Positions 22,596 through 29,517 of a stretch of DNA of 40,829 bases are shown piece by piece. The notes below the pieces were generated by a model. It saw nothing but the letters and a program-made list of their open reading frames with translations. It was not told the DNA's origin and ran no database searches. How positions within the stretch are numbered: the stretch's first letter is position 1; the number at the start of each line of letters is the position of its first letter. The position numbers were made by a program, and so were the translations under genes. Source of the stretch: Streptomyces sp. SID9727 (GTDB lineage: Bacteria > Actinomycetota > Actinomycetes > Streptomycetales > Streptomycetaceae). Location of the stretch: positions 1-40,829 of the forward strand of contig NZ_JAAGNI010000073.1 in the NCBI RefSeq assembly GCF_010550605.1. Direction: 5' to 3'.

Positions 22596-23254
22596 GACGC
22601 GGGTCCGTCCTCCGCTTCCGGGGGCACGGGATACGGCGACGCGCCGGGCGCGTCCAGTTCGGGCAGGACGTACGTGATCACGGTGACCCGCTCGGTACCT
22701 TCGGGGGCGCTTGCCGCGGAGCCCGGATCGTCCCGCCGGTAGCGCGAGGCGACCTCCTTCAACTCGCGCTCCAGGGAGCTGGCTTCCTCGGGCGTGAGCC
22801 GCAGCGCCCAGTCGCTCATGTCGAAGGAGTTCCGCCACGCCGGGGGCATCGTCAGGAGCTCGTTCAGCGTCTGCTGCAGGCGGAGGGTGTGGATGGCGGC
22901 GACGGACTGGAGATAGGCCAGGACGGCCTCGGGCTCCCGTTCGGCCAGCTCCGGGTCGTTGAACCAGATCGTGCGGTGCACCGACCGCCACCAGCGCTCT
23001 CGCGCGTTGCCGAGGCTGGAGTCCTCCTCCACGAAGCCGGCCGCGCCCAGCTGCCGCAGGTGGTAGCTGGCCGTTCCCGAGTTCACCCCCAGCCGCTCCG
23101 CGAGCCGGGTCGCCGTCGAAGGACCGTACTTCCGTAGCAGTCCGATCAGTTGTACGCGCACCGGGTGAGCCAGGGCGCGTAGTCCCTTGGCATCCAGAAC
23201 GACGGAGTCCTTGTCGACGGCCAGGTCGTCCGGCCCCCTCACCACATCAGCCAT
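22592..23254 (-). CDS. ArsR-like winged-helix regulator
   Basis: 220-aa regulator. Residues 20-90 form a winged helix (LRALAHPVRVQLIGLLRKYGPSTATRLAERLGVNSGTASYHLRQLGAAGFVEE), the ArsR/HTH_20 pattern with recognition helix SGTASYHLRQL. The C-terminal half is helical and probably binds ligand or dimerises. There are no ArsR metal cysteines, so metal sensing is unlikely. ATG 23254 is favoured because TATCGT lies 7 nt upstream (leaderless pattern) and the longer frame to 23353 would translate the operator. The gene is coupled to a downstream MFS exporter and faces a secreted hydrolase gene across a 173-bp region with a repeat array. Confidence 0.85.
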   Translation of the reverse strand: MADVVRGPDDLAVDKDSVVLDAKGLRALAHPVRVQLIGLLRKYGPSTATRLAERLGVNSGTASYHLRQLGAAGFVEEDSSLGNARERWWRSVHRTIWFNDPELAEREPEAVLAYLQSVAAIHTLRLQQTLNELLTMPPAWRNSFDMSDWALRLTPEEASSLERELKEVASRYRRDDPGSAASAPEGTERVTVITYVLPELDAPGASPYPVPPEAEDGPAS

Positions 23255-23261
23255 GCGGCAC

Positions 23262-23318
23262 ACGATAGACCGCAAAGGGTTCTTCGCGAAGGAATGTTTG
23301 CGAACGACTCTTTGCGAT
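23262..23318. promoter_or_regulatory. 14-bp-period repeat array (TTYGCGAW x3) over the ArsR-like promoter
   Basis: TTCGCGAA 23283-23290, TTTGCGAA 23297-23304 and TTTGCGAT 23311-23318 recur exactly every 14 bp. A weaker ACCGCAAA sits one more period away at 23269-23276. The -10 candidate TATCGT (23267-23262, minus) abuts the array. Probably the binding region of the ArsR-like protein. Confidence 0.6.
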
Positions 23319-23354
23319 GCCTCGGCCCGTAGTACGACACGCGCCCCGCCCATG

Positions 23355-23389
23355 GGACCGTGGGCGTACCAAATCGCGGACCGTGGGCG
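23355..23389. repeat. Direct repeat GGACCGTGGGCG x2
   Basis: Two perfect 12-bp copies at 23355-23366 and 23378-23389, start-to-start 23 bp (about two helical turns), upstream of the secreted hydrolase gene's -10-like TAGCGT (23415-23420). Candidate activator site. Confidence 0.5.
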
Positions 23390-23427
23390 GACGTTGGGGC
23401 ATCGGGCCCCCGCCTAGCGTTCGGGGC

Positions 23428-24621
23428 ATGAGAACTCGTCACCGCGCCCTGGCCGCCTCGCTCCTCGTCCTCGCCCTGGGGGCCACCGCCGTTCCGGCCG
23501 TCGCGGCCACCCCGTCGCCCGCCGGGAACGGCCCCGCGCTCACCGCACCCGCCCGGCAACTGCGGCTGCCCGCGCCGACCGGGCCGTACGCCGTCGGCGA
23601 GGACACCGTGCACCCGCGGGACACCGGGCGCGCCGACCCGTACGTGCCGGAGGCGGGCGCGCGCGAGCTGCTGGTGTCCGTGTTCTATCCGGCGCGGGCC
23701 GGGACCGGGGTGCGCGCGCCGTACATGAGCGCGAAGGAGGCGGAAATGCTTCTGGATTCGCGGGGGCTGGGCGGGGCCGTCGCACCCGAGGTCGTCGCGG
23801 CCACCGAGACGCACGCGCGCACCGGCGCCGCGCCCGCGCCCGGGCGGTTCCCGCTCGTCGTGCTGTCGCCCGGGTTCGGGCAGAGCCGTTTCACGCTGAC
23901 GCACCTCGCGACGGACCTGGCGTCCCGTGGGTATGTCGTCGCCGTCGTGGACCACGCCCACGAGTCCGTTGCCACCGTCTTCCCGGGCGGGCGCGTCCTG
24001 CCGTGCGCCGCCTGCGACTACGTGGAGCGGGTCGGTGACGCGGGGCTCGCGGAGGTCGCACAGGGTCGGGCGAAGGACGTGTCGTTCCTGCTGGACCGGC
24101 TGACCGGCCGTCACCCCGCCTGGCGGTACGCCTCGATGATCGACCGGCGGCGCGTCGGCATGGCCGGGCACTCCATCGGCGGTGACTCCGCGGCGTCCAC
24201 CATGGCCGCCGACCGGCGGGTGCGCGCGGGCGTGAACATGGACGGCACGTTCTACGACCCGGTTCCCGCCGCAGGGCTGCGGGGCCGGCCGTTCATGATG
24301 CTCGGCACCGACGTCGACCACGCGTCCGGCGGCACCTTCGACACCACGTGGGACCGCGACTGGGCGCGCCTGGACGGCTGGAAGAGGTGGCTCACCGTGG
24401 CCGGAGCCGGCCACTTCACGTTCACCGATCTGCCGATGCTCGGGGCGGAGCTGGGCATCAACGACCCCTCGGCCCCACTGCCCGCGGATCGCTCCGGCGA
24501 CATCACCCGTGACTACGTCGCCGCTTTCTTCGACCTCAACCTCAAGGGTGTACCGCAGCGTCTGCTCGCCGGCCCGACGCCGGGCAATCCCGAGGTGACG
24601 TTCCAGCCGCCTGCGCGGTAG
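23428..24621 (+). CDS. Secreted alpha/beta hydrolase, PAF-acetylhydrolase-like
   Basis: 397-aa exported hydrolase. The signal peptide is about residues 1-27 (MRTRHRALAASLLVLALGAT...AVAA). The mature part has the platelet-activating-factor acetylhydrolase/polyester-hydrolase-like order: LLVSVFYPAR near 81-90, FPLVVLSPGFGQ near 141-152 (oxyanion region), VVDHAHESVATVFPGG, nucleophile elbow GHSIGG with Ser249, and a late AGHFTFTD supplying His. Such enzymes cleave short acyl esters of phospholipids or synthetic polyesters; specificity cannot be read. TAGCGT lies 7 nt before ATG. It is divergent from the ArsR-like gene and closed by a 24-bp-stem terminator. Confidence 0.85.
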   Translation: MRTRHRALAASLLVLALGATAVPAVAATPSPAGNGPALTAPARQLRLPAPTGPYAVGEDTVHPRDTGRADPYVPEAGARELLVSVFYPARAGTGVRAPYMSAKEAEMLLDSRGLGGAVAPEVVAATETHARTGAAPAPGRFPLVVLSPGFGQSRFTLTHLATDLASRGYVVAVVDHAHESVATVFPGGRVLPCAACDYVERVGDAGLAEVAQGRAKDVSFLLDRLTGRHPAWRYASMIDRRRVGMAGHSIGGDSAASTMAADRRVRAGVNMDGTFYDPVPAAGLRGRPFMMLGTDVDHASGGTFDTTWDRDWARLDGWKRWLTVAGAGHFTFTDLPMLGAELGINDPSAPLPADRSGDITRDYVAAFFDLNLKGVPQRLLAGPTPGNPEVTFQPPAR

Positions 24622-24633
24622 CGCGCGGCTGCA

Positions 24634-24684
24634 CGACCTGGGGCCCTCGATTATTACGGCGTAATAATCGAGGGCCCCAGGTCG
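24634..24684. terminator. Very strong bidirectional terminator, 24-bp perfect stem
   Basis: Arms 24634-24657 and 24661-24684 are perfectly complementary with only a 3-nt loop (ggc). The base of the stem is GC-rich and the tip is AT-rich (TTATTAC/GTAATAA). It lies between convergent genes ending at 24621 and 24690. Confidence 0.85.
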
Positions 24685-24689
24685 CAAGA

Positions 24690-25157
24690 TCAGACGGCGC
24701 CCGCCGTCTCCGCGGTCGGCTCGTTCGGCGTGGCAGCCGGCTTGACGTGCTCGTTGACGCGCTTGCCGAGCAGGATGAAGAGCAGGATCAGCCCCACCGT
24801 CAGCAGGATGTGACCGAGCCCGGCGGTCAGCGGCACGGCCTCCGCGATGTGGTCCTCGTCGCGCCCGAGGACGGTCAGGATGCCGTGGACGCCCATCATC
24901 GCCGTCGAGATGGCGATGCCGATGTTGTAGAACCAGAAGAACGCGGTGAACAGCTTCGAGCCGGACAGCCCGAAGACCTTGTCCAGGGCGAGGACGATCA
25001 GGAAGACGAGCATGCCCAACGCCAGCAGGTGCGTGTGCATGAGCGCCAGTTGCGTATCGCCGTGGAAGTCCTTGATTTTCGTGAACTCCCGGTAGAAGAG
25101 CCCCGAGATCACTCCGACGATCATGTAGACGTGTGCTGCGTAATACGACTTCCGCAT
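24690..25157 (-). CDS. DUF2871 four-helix membrane protein
   Basis: 155-aa integral membrane protein with four hydrophobic helices: YMIVGVISGLFYREF, ALMHTHLLALGMLVFLIVLAL, LFTAFFWFYNIGIAISTAMMGVHG and LGHILLTVGLILLFILLG. Histidines fall within helices (AAHVYM, LMHTHLL, GVHG, GLGH), which would suit haem or metal binding; that is inference, as the family is uncharacterised. ATG at 25157 is preferred: it starts MRKSYYAAHVYM, directly before helix 1, and AGGGGGG lies about 12 nt upstream. A promoter TTGAAT-N17-TATTCG precedes it. Monocistronic. Confidence 0.8.
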   Translation of the reverse strand: MRKSYYAAHVYMIVGVISGLFYREFTKIKDFHGDTQLALMHTHLLALGMLVFLIVLALDKVFGLSGSKLFTAFFWFYNIGIAISTAMMGVHGILTVLGRDEDHIAEAVPLTAGLGHILLTVGLILLFILLGKRVNEHVKPAATPNEPTAETAGAV

Positions 25158-25179
25158 GGCGGAGTTCGCCCCCCTGGGT

Positions 25180-25208
25180 CGAATACCGTATTGATCGCGG
25201 CCATTCAA
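25180..25208 (-). promoter_or_regulatory. Promoter of the DUF2871 gene
   Basis: Minus strand: TTGAAT at 25208-25203, a 17-nt spacer, TATTCG at 25185-25180, leaving a leader of roughly 15-20 nt with AGGGGGG before the ATG. The rest of 25209-25340 holds no recognisable feature beyond a weak 5-bp hairpin near 25320-25337. Confidence 0.45.
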
Positions 25209-25340
25209 GCACCCTGTCCCGCGCGCACGGCGTTTCCCCGCAGCTCGCCGGGGGACTTCGCGAGCGGGCCTCAAGCCGCCTTCGAGCGCTTCTCGTGCGC
25301 GCTTGGGCTGCCGGTCCCGCCTGACTCCAGGATCAGGGGA

Positions 25341-25832
25341 TCAGAAGTGCGTGCCGATCCGGAACGCCTCGCGGATCTGTGCCATGTCGTGGAGATCCCG
25401 GCCCCTGGGCTCGTAACCCTGGTGGAAGAAGACCTGCTGCGCGGCGGACAGGCAGGGCACGGTGCGGCCCCCGACGCTGCCCGTGACGAAGCAGTCCGCC
25501 GGATAGACGAACGGCTTCCCCGGCTCCAACGACTCCTGGAGGGCGCCCCCGTCAGCGTCGAACACGAGCGGATGCAGGTCGATCTGACGCCCCGCCGCAT
25601 CCGACACGACGAACCGAACGGGCCGCCAGTCGAGCGTTTCGGCGAACCCGGCGGCGGCAAGAGCGGCGACGACGGCCGGCTCCCGCTCCAGGCGGTGCAT
25701 CAGGTCCAGATCCTGGTGCTCCCGCGTCTGCCGCCCCACCAGCGCGTCGATGCCCCAGCCCCCGCCGACCCAGACCTCCGCACCTGCCTTTCGCAGCAGA
25801 TCCAGGATCTCCAGCACATCGTCGCCCGTCAT
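25341..25832 (-). CDS. Nucleotidyltransferase, aminoglycoside/lincosamide adenylyltransferase-like
   Basis: 163-aa protein. The signature WVGGGWGIDALVGRQTREH (residues 21-39), followed by QDLDL with Asp41 and Asp43, is the active site of the polymerase-beta-like antibiotic nucleotidyltransferase group (lincosamide and ANT(2'')-like): GG-W helix plus D-x-D metal ligands. A further acidic site is RQIDLHPLVF near 96-105. It could adenylylate an antibiotic or a nucleic-acid or metabolite substrate; resistance is not proven by motif. ATG 25832 overlaps the stop of the upstream histidine phosphatase gene (ATGA), so the two form an operon. Confidence 0.8.
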   Translation of the reverse strand: MTGDDVLEILDLLRKAGAEVWVGGGWGIDALVGRQTREHQDLDLMHRLEREPAVVAALAAAGFAETLDWRPVRFVVSDAAGRQIDLHPLVFDADGGALQESLEPGKPFVYPADCFVTGSVGGRTVPCLSAAQQVFFHQGYEPRGRDLHDMAQIREAFRIGTHF

Positions 25833-26605
25833 GCGGTCCCGTCCCTTTCGAGGTGTGCCGTCCCGCCCCACAGCCGCAGGCTCAGGCAGCGGCCGTCGCC
25901 CTGCCAGTGGGAGAGCGAGGCGTTGGGCACCGGCGGCACGTCCTCGGGGGCGGCAGCTCCGACACCCGCCAGGGCGAAGCGGACGGCGACGACCACCGCG
26001 TCATGGGCGACGAGCAGCACCCGCCGTCCGCGCGCGGCCCGTTCCAGATCGGCGAGGAAGCCGCGCACCCGCAGGGCGACATCGGCGAGGGATTCCCCGC
26101 CCGGCGGGCGATAGAACCACTCGCCCAGCCGGTCCCGGCGCGCCGCCTCCTCCGGGGCCCGCGCCAGCAGCGCGGCCGGCGGGTACAGCTCGAAAACGCC
26201 CATCTCCCGGTCCCGCAACCGTTCGTCCACCAGAAGCGGAAGCGGAGCGGCGCCCTCACCTGCCGCGTACCCGGCCATCACCTGCCAGGTCTGCCCGGCC
26301 CGTACGTAAGGCGAGCAGACGACGAGGTCCAGGTCCCCGGCGCGCTCCACCAGCCACTGCCCGAGCGCCCGCGCCTGTGCCCGGCCGAGGGCGGACAGCG
26401 GTACGTCGCGGTCGCGGCCTTCCAGGGGCGCCGCACCCGCCCCGGCGCGCTCGGCCTCGGCGAAGGCGACATTGGCGGTGCTCTGCCCGTGCCGGACCGC
26501 CCACAGCGCGCCGAGCGCGTTCGGTACGGCGAGGGGCGCCCCGCCCGGTCCCCCTTCGGGACGCCGGAGCGCCGCCTCACCGCTTCCCCGTACCGCGTCC
26601 GTCAT
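25829..26605 (-). CDS. Histidine phosphatase (phosphoglycerate-mutase fold)
   Basis: 258-aa protein. The catalytic motif RHGQSTAN (R38, H39, G40) near the N-terminus, LSALGRAQARALGQWL (the conserved Leu-x-x-x-Gly-x-x-Gln) and LLVAHDAVVVAVRFALAGV (second catalytic His) mark the branch-1 histidine phosphatase superfamily. It removes phosphate from a small molecule or protein; the substrate is unknown. TAACCT lies 6 nt before the ATG on the minus strand without a ribosome site (leaderless pattern). It is coupled by ATGA to a nucleotidyltransferase, an unusual pair in which one enzyme might reverse or process the product of the other. Confidence 0.85.
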   Translation of the reverse strand: MTDAVRGSGEAALRRPEGGPGGAPLAVPNALGALWAVRHGQSTANVAFAEAERAGAGAAPLEGRDRDVPLSALGRAQARALGQWLVERAGDLDLVVCSPYVRAGQTWQVMAGYAAGEGAAPLPLLVDERLRDREMGVFELYPPAALLARAPEEAARRDRLGEWFYRPPGGESLADVALRVRGFLADLERAARGRRVLLVAHDAVVVAVRFALAGVGAAAPEDVPPVPNASLSHWQGDGRCLSLRLWGGTAHLERDGTA

Positions 26606-26633
26606 ACCGTCAGGTTAGGGCCCTCCGGCCGGA

Positions 26634-27698
26634 TCAGGCCCTGGTCGACGGCTTCTCGCGGAGGGCGTCGACCACCGCGCGTTCCAGGACCGCCGAGGTG
26701 TTCGTGACGGTGCCCTTCCGGCCCATGGAGGTGTCCCGGATGAGGTAGGTCCGCTCACCCAGGTATGCCAGGGTCTTGGCGTCGAAGATCCAGGCGGTGC
26801 GCCAGCCGGCGCGCTCGTTGTCACGGGCCACGCCGATGCCGTGCCGGCCGGCCGCGTCCACCGCGTCGGTGTCCACGCTCACACCGGGAATTCTCGCCGC
26901 GGCCTTGTACAGGGCGGCCGCGGTCCGCGGCGGCATCAGGGTCTCCCGCAGCAGCTCGCCGATGGCCTCGAAGGCGTCCTGGTCCGGGTCCCGCTCGTCG
27001 GCCGGGGTGTTCCGCGCGTCCTGGTCCGTGGTGATCTCGGCGGCGAGCCGCCGGAGCAGGGCATCGGGGTCGGTGGGCAGGGAGGCGAGCCAGGTGTACG
27101 TCGGCCGGTTGAGGCCCTCCGGGTAGCCGACGGGCTTCTCGCCGTCCGGGACGCCGACCGTGATCGGGTAGTACGCGCCGTCCTGGTGGATCAGGCCCTC
27201 ATCGATCACCGGTCCGGGCTTCTGCGTCATCCAGACCTCGCGCTCACCGGGCCTGCCCAGCTTCACCGGACCGCCGAACGCGCCCGTGTTCTCGGCCTGC
27301 AACGTCCTGACGTACACGTACTGGTCACCGGCGACCCCGATCGCGTCGCTCTTGGAGGCGACCGTGGCGATCCGGTCCAGCAGCACGGTCGCGCCGCGCG
27401 GGGCCGTGGCCGTGGCGGCGGTGCGGGGGGCCTCGTCCCGGCCCGTCACGGCGAGGGCCGTGAACAGGATCCCGCCCAGGGCCAGCCCGGCGGCGGGCAG
27501 CAGGACGGCGGGGCGCAGAAGGCGGCGGGGCCGGGGGCCTGCGGTCACGCGGTCGCCGTCCTGGTCGATCAGCTGCATCAGGGTTTCCTTGTGGTGGAGA
27601 TGGCGCCCCGGGGGCAGGTCCCGTTCGGCCGGGGCCGGCAGCAGCCGGGCCAGTTCCTCGCGTTCGGCCCCGGTGGGGCCGGAGGTGCGGTCGTTCAT
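26634..27698 (-). CDS. CU044_5270-family membrane protein, probable anti-sigma partner
   Basis: 354-aa protein of the actinobacterial CU044_5270 family. Layout: cytosolic N-terminus (residues 1-58, EREELARLLPAPAERDLPPGRH), one transmembrane helix (about 62-84, LLRPAVLLPAAGLALGGILF), then a large extracytoplasmic domain with DRIATVASKSDAI, REVWMTQKPGPVIDEGLI and a late AGWRTAWIFDAKTLAYLGERTYL. It follows an ECF sigma gene with ATGA overlap and has a strong AGGAGG ribosome site, the standard arrangement for a membrane regulator that sequesters a sigma factor; direct anti-sigma action is inference. No zinc-anti-sigma HxxxCxxC motif is present. Confidence 0.8.
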   Translation of the reverse strand: MNDRTSGPTGAEREELARLLPAPAERDLPPGRHLHHKETLMQLIDQDGDRVTAGPRPRRLLRPAVLLPAAGLALGGILFTALAVTGRDEAPRTAATATAPRGATVLLDRIATVASKSDAIGVAGDQYVYVRTLQAENTGAFGGPVKLGRPGEREVWMTQKPGPVIDEGLIHQDGAYYPITVGVPDGEKPVGYPEGLNRPTYTWLASLPTDPDALLRRLAAEITTDQDARNTPADERDPDQDAFEAIGELLRETLMPPRTAAALYKAAARIPGVSVDTDAVDAAGRHGIGVARDNERAGWRTAWIFDAKTLAYLGERTYLIRDTSMGRKGTVTNTSAVLERAVVDALREKPSTRA

Positions 27699-28360
27699 CG
27701 GGCTTCCTCCTGGAGGGGCAGGGCCACGAACGCGGCCCTGCCCTGTACCTCTCCGCGACGGGGGCGGGGTTCCGTGCCGTGGTCGTTCCGTTCCCGGGCC
27801 AGCCGCTCGTCCGTGAGCCGCCGCAGCCGTTCGCGGGCGCGGGACAGCCGCGACCGCACCGTGCCCACGGGGACGCCGAGCGCCTCGGCGGCCTCCGCGT
27901 AATCGAGGCCGGACCAGACGCACAGGGCCAGCACCTCGCGGTCCTGGCGGCGCAGCCCGTCCAGCGCCTGCCGGACCGCGGCGAGCCGCCGGGCGTCGTC
28001 CACCTGCCCGGCCGCGGCGTCCGCGATGTCCGCGACGGGCTCGGGGGCGGGGCGGCGGGCCAGGAAGGCGAGGCGCCGGCCGGTGCCCCGGTTGGCGTTG
28101 CGGGCCTTGTTCGTGGCGATGCCGAGCAGCCACGGCAGCAGCGATTCGCCCTCCGGCTCGACGGCGTGCCGGGTGCGCCAGGCGGCGAGGAAGGTCTCGG
28201 ACATGACCTCCTCGGCCGTCGACCAGTCGCCCGTCAGCCGGTAGGCATGGTTGTAGACCGGCCGCGCGAACTCCTCGTAGAGCGCGGCGAACGCCTGGCG
28301 GTCGCCCGCCCTGATGCGTGTGCGCATGCGCTCCCGGTCTTCCTGATCATCACATCTCAC
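27695..28360 (-). CDS. ECF-type RNA polymerase sigma factor
   Basis: 221-aa sigma-70 family protein. Region 2 is FAALYEEFARPVYNHAYRLTGDWSTAEEVMSETFLAAWR; region 4 is ALDGLRRQDREVLALCVWSGLDYAEAAEALGVPVGTVRSRLSRARERLRR with the helix-turn-helix at its end. It would direct RNA polymerase to a stress or surface-related regulon. GTG 28360 has GGAGAGGTAGGG upstream and is slightly preferred; ATG 28327 (MRTRIRAGD) is a credible shorter start. The open frame extends further upstream, but that belongs to the shadow of the SnoaL-like gene. Coupled by ATGA to the CU044_5270 membrane protein. Confidence 0.85.
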   Translation of the reverse strand: MRCDDQEDRERMRTRIRAGDRQAFAALYEEFARPVYNHAYRLTGDWSTAEEVMSETFLAAWRTRHAVEPEGESLLPWLLGIATNKARNANRGTGRRLAFLARRPAPEPVADIADAAAGQVDDARRLAAVRQALDGLRRQDREVLALCVWSGLDYAEAAEALGVPVGTVRSRLSRARERLRRLTDERLARERNDHGTEPRPRRGEVQGRAAFVALPLQEEAR

Positions 28361-28422
28361 ACCCCTACCTCTCCGGCCGGCGCGGCGGGTTCCCGTGACC
28401 CCCGCCACACCGGGTGGGCGCG

Positions 28423-28899
28423 TCAGACGGCGGCCGGTACGAACTCCGCGGGCGGGCGCGGCGGATTTCCGCGGGTCCACACGATCCGCAGCGCGGTGGC
28501 GCAGATCCGCCAGCCGTCGGCCGTCCTGACCAGCTCGGTGTCGGTGTGCCCGGCGGAGACGAAGACGCCCTCCGAGCCGTCCGCGAGGACGTGGGTGCTC
28601 AGCTGGGCACCACGAGCCGTGGCCCTGTCGCCGTCGATGTCGATGACACTGTTCGTACCGAAATGCACGGTCCGGTCGAACAGCGCCATGCCCTGCCGCA
28701 CGCGGTCCAGCACGGCGTCGCGGCCGTGGACGGTGCCGATGGGCATCTCGGCGGTGACGTCCTCGGTGTGGAACGCGCGGGCCCACTCGTCGTCGAGGAC
28801 TCCGTGGTCCAGGGAACGGAGAAAGCGGTCCAGGAGGTCGGTGATCTCGGCACGGTCGGTCAGGTACCGCAGCTGCCGCTGCACCTCTTCGGTAGTCAT
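28423..28899 (-). CDS. SnoaL-like/NTF2-fold protein under a SoxR-type promoter
   Basis: 158-aa NTF2-fold protein of the SnoaL_4 type: QRQLRYLTDRAEITDLLDRFLRSLDHGVLDDEWARAFHTEDVTAEMPIG, then GRDAVLDRVRQGMALFDRTVHFGTNSVIDIDGDRATARG, then DGWRICATALRIVWTRGNP. Members bind or turn over small cyclic molecules; the substrate is unknown. MTTEEV at 28899 is the start: the -10 GAGTCT ends 6 nt upstream, so the mRNA should be leaderless. Between -35 and -10 lies a near-perfect SoxR box, indicating activation by a MerR-family protein, possibly in response to redox-active compounds. Its promoter matches that of the SgcJ-like gene at 8449-8853. Confidence 0.85.
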   Translation of the reverse strand: MTTEEVQRQLRYLTDRAEITDLLDRFLRSLDHGVLDDEWARAFHTEDVTAEMPIGTVHGRDAVLDRVRQGMALFDRTVHFGTNSVIDIDGDRATARGAQLSTHVLADGSEGVFVSAGHTDTELVRTADGWRICATALRIVWTRGNPPRPPAEFVPAAV

Positions 28900-28905
28900 G
28901 GTGCA

Positions 28906-28936
28906 AGACTCATCCCTCAAGCGGACTTGAGGTCAA
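28906..28936 (-). promoter_or_regulatory. SoxR-type box in a 19-bp-spacer promoter
   Basis: Minus strand: -35 TTGACC at 28936-28931, a 19-nt spacer, -10 GAGTCT at 28911-28906, then 6 nt to ATG. The dyad CCTCAAGCGGACTTGAGG (plus, 28915-28932) has perfect 7-bp arms and differs from the Escherichia coli soxS box CCTCAAGTTAACTTGAGG only in the four central bases. Spacing and dyad position match known SoxR/MerR-activated promoters. Confidence 0.8.
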
Positions 28937-28955
28937 GGCGCTCCCGCTGCGTTGT

Positions 28956-28967
28956 CAGACCCGTCTG
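28956..28967. repeat. Inverted repeat CAGAC-cc-GTCTG
   Basis: A 12-bp dyad just upstream of the VOC gene, overlapping a possible -10 (TGGGAT, 28966-28971). Possible repressor site; weak evidence. Confidence 0.3.
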
Positions 28968-29004
28968 GGATGCTCCGGCGATGGAGAGTGAGAGGGAGTT
29001 CGGG

Positions 29005-29466
29005 ATGACGGCCGAGATGACGATGCAGCTGGTGATCGACTGCGCCGACCCGCAGCGGATGGTGGCCTTCTGGGCCGGGGCCCTGGGTTACGTCCCCGAG
29101 CCGCCGCCGGAGGGGCATGCCACCTGGCGCGCCTACTGGGAGGACATGGGGGTGCCGGCGGAGGAACTGCCTCCTGGCTCCGGGGACCTGCCGGAGTCGA
29201 TCGTCGATCCCGCCGGGCACGGGCCGCGGGTGTGGTTCCAGCGGGTCCCGGAGGTGAAGGCGGTCAAGAACCGGTGGCACTTCGACCTCAAGGTCGGCGG
29301 GGGGCGCGGCGTCCCGCTCGAAGTCCGCAAGCAGCGGGTCGACGCCACGGTGGCGCGACTGGTCGAGGCCGGTGCCACGGTCGCGCAGGTCAGGGAGATG
29401 CCGGACATGGACTTCTACGCCACCGCCCTGCTGGACCCGGAGGGCAACGAGTTCGACGTGGTCTGA
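29005..29466 (+). CDS. Single-domain VOC/glyoxalase-fold protein
   Basis: 153-aa protein from the chosen start. LVIDCADPQRMVAFWAGALGY is the usual first beta-alpha unit of Glyoxalase_6-type VOC proteins, followed by VWFQRVPEVKAVKNRWHFDLKV and ending DFYATALLDPEGNEFDVV, where the late Glu would be a metal-ligand position. It may bind a small hydrophobic or electrophilic molecule. ATG 29005 has AGGGAG 6 nt upstream and is preferred; ATG 28981 is in frame and would add MESEREFG, with TGGGAT 9 nt before it. Divergent from the SoxR-box SnoaL gene. Confidence 0.8.
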   Translation: MTAEMTMQLVIDCADPQRMVAFWAGALGYVPEPPPEGHATWRAYWEDMGVPAEELPPGSGDLPESIVDPAGHGPRVWFQRVPEVKAVKNRWHFDLKVGGGRGVPLEVRKQRVDATVARLVEAGATVAQVREMPDMDFYATALLDPEGNEFDVV

Positions 29467-29498
29467 CGGCCACCGCCGTTCGCGCACGACGGTGGCCG
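29467..29498. terminator. Bidirectional terminator hairpin
   Basis: Stem of 13 bp with one mismatch (29467-29479 with 29486-29498) and a 6-nt loop (tcgcgc), between the convergent VOC and crystallin genes. Confidence 0.65.
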
Positions 29499-29517
29499 GT
29501 GGTTCACTTCCGCGCGC

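Noticed and set aside
27699..28133. N-terminal extension of the CU044_5270 protein
   Set aside because: It is the shadow of the sigma-factor gene; ATG 27698 with AGGAGG and ATGA overlap is clearly the start.
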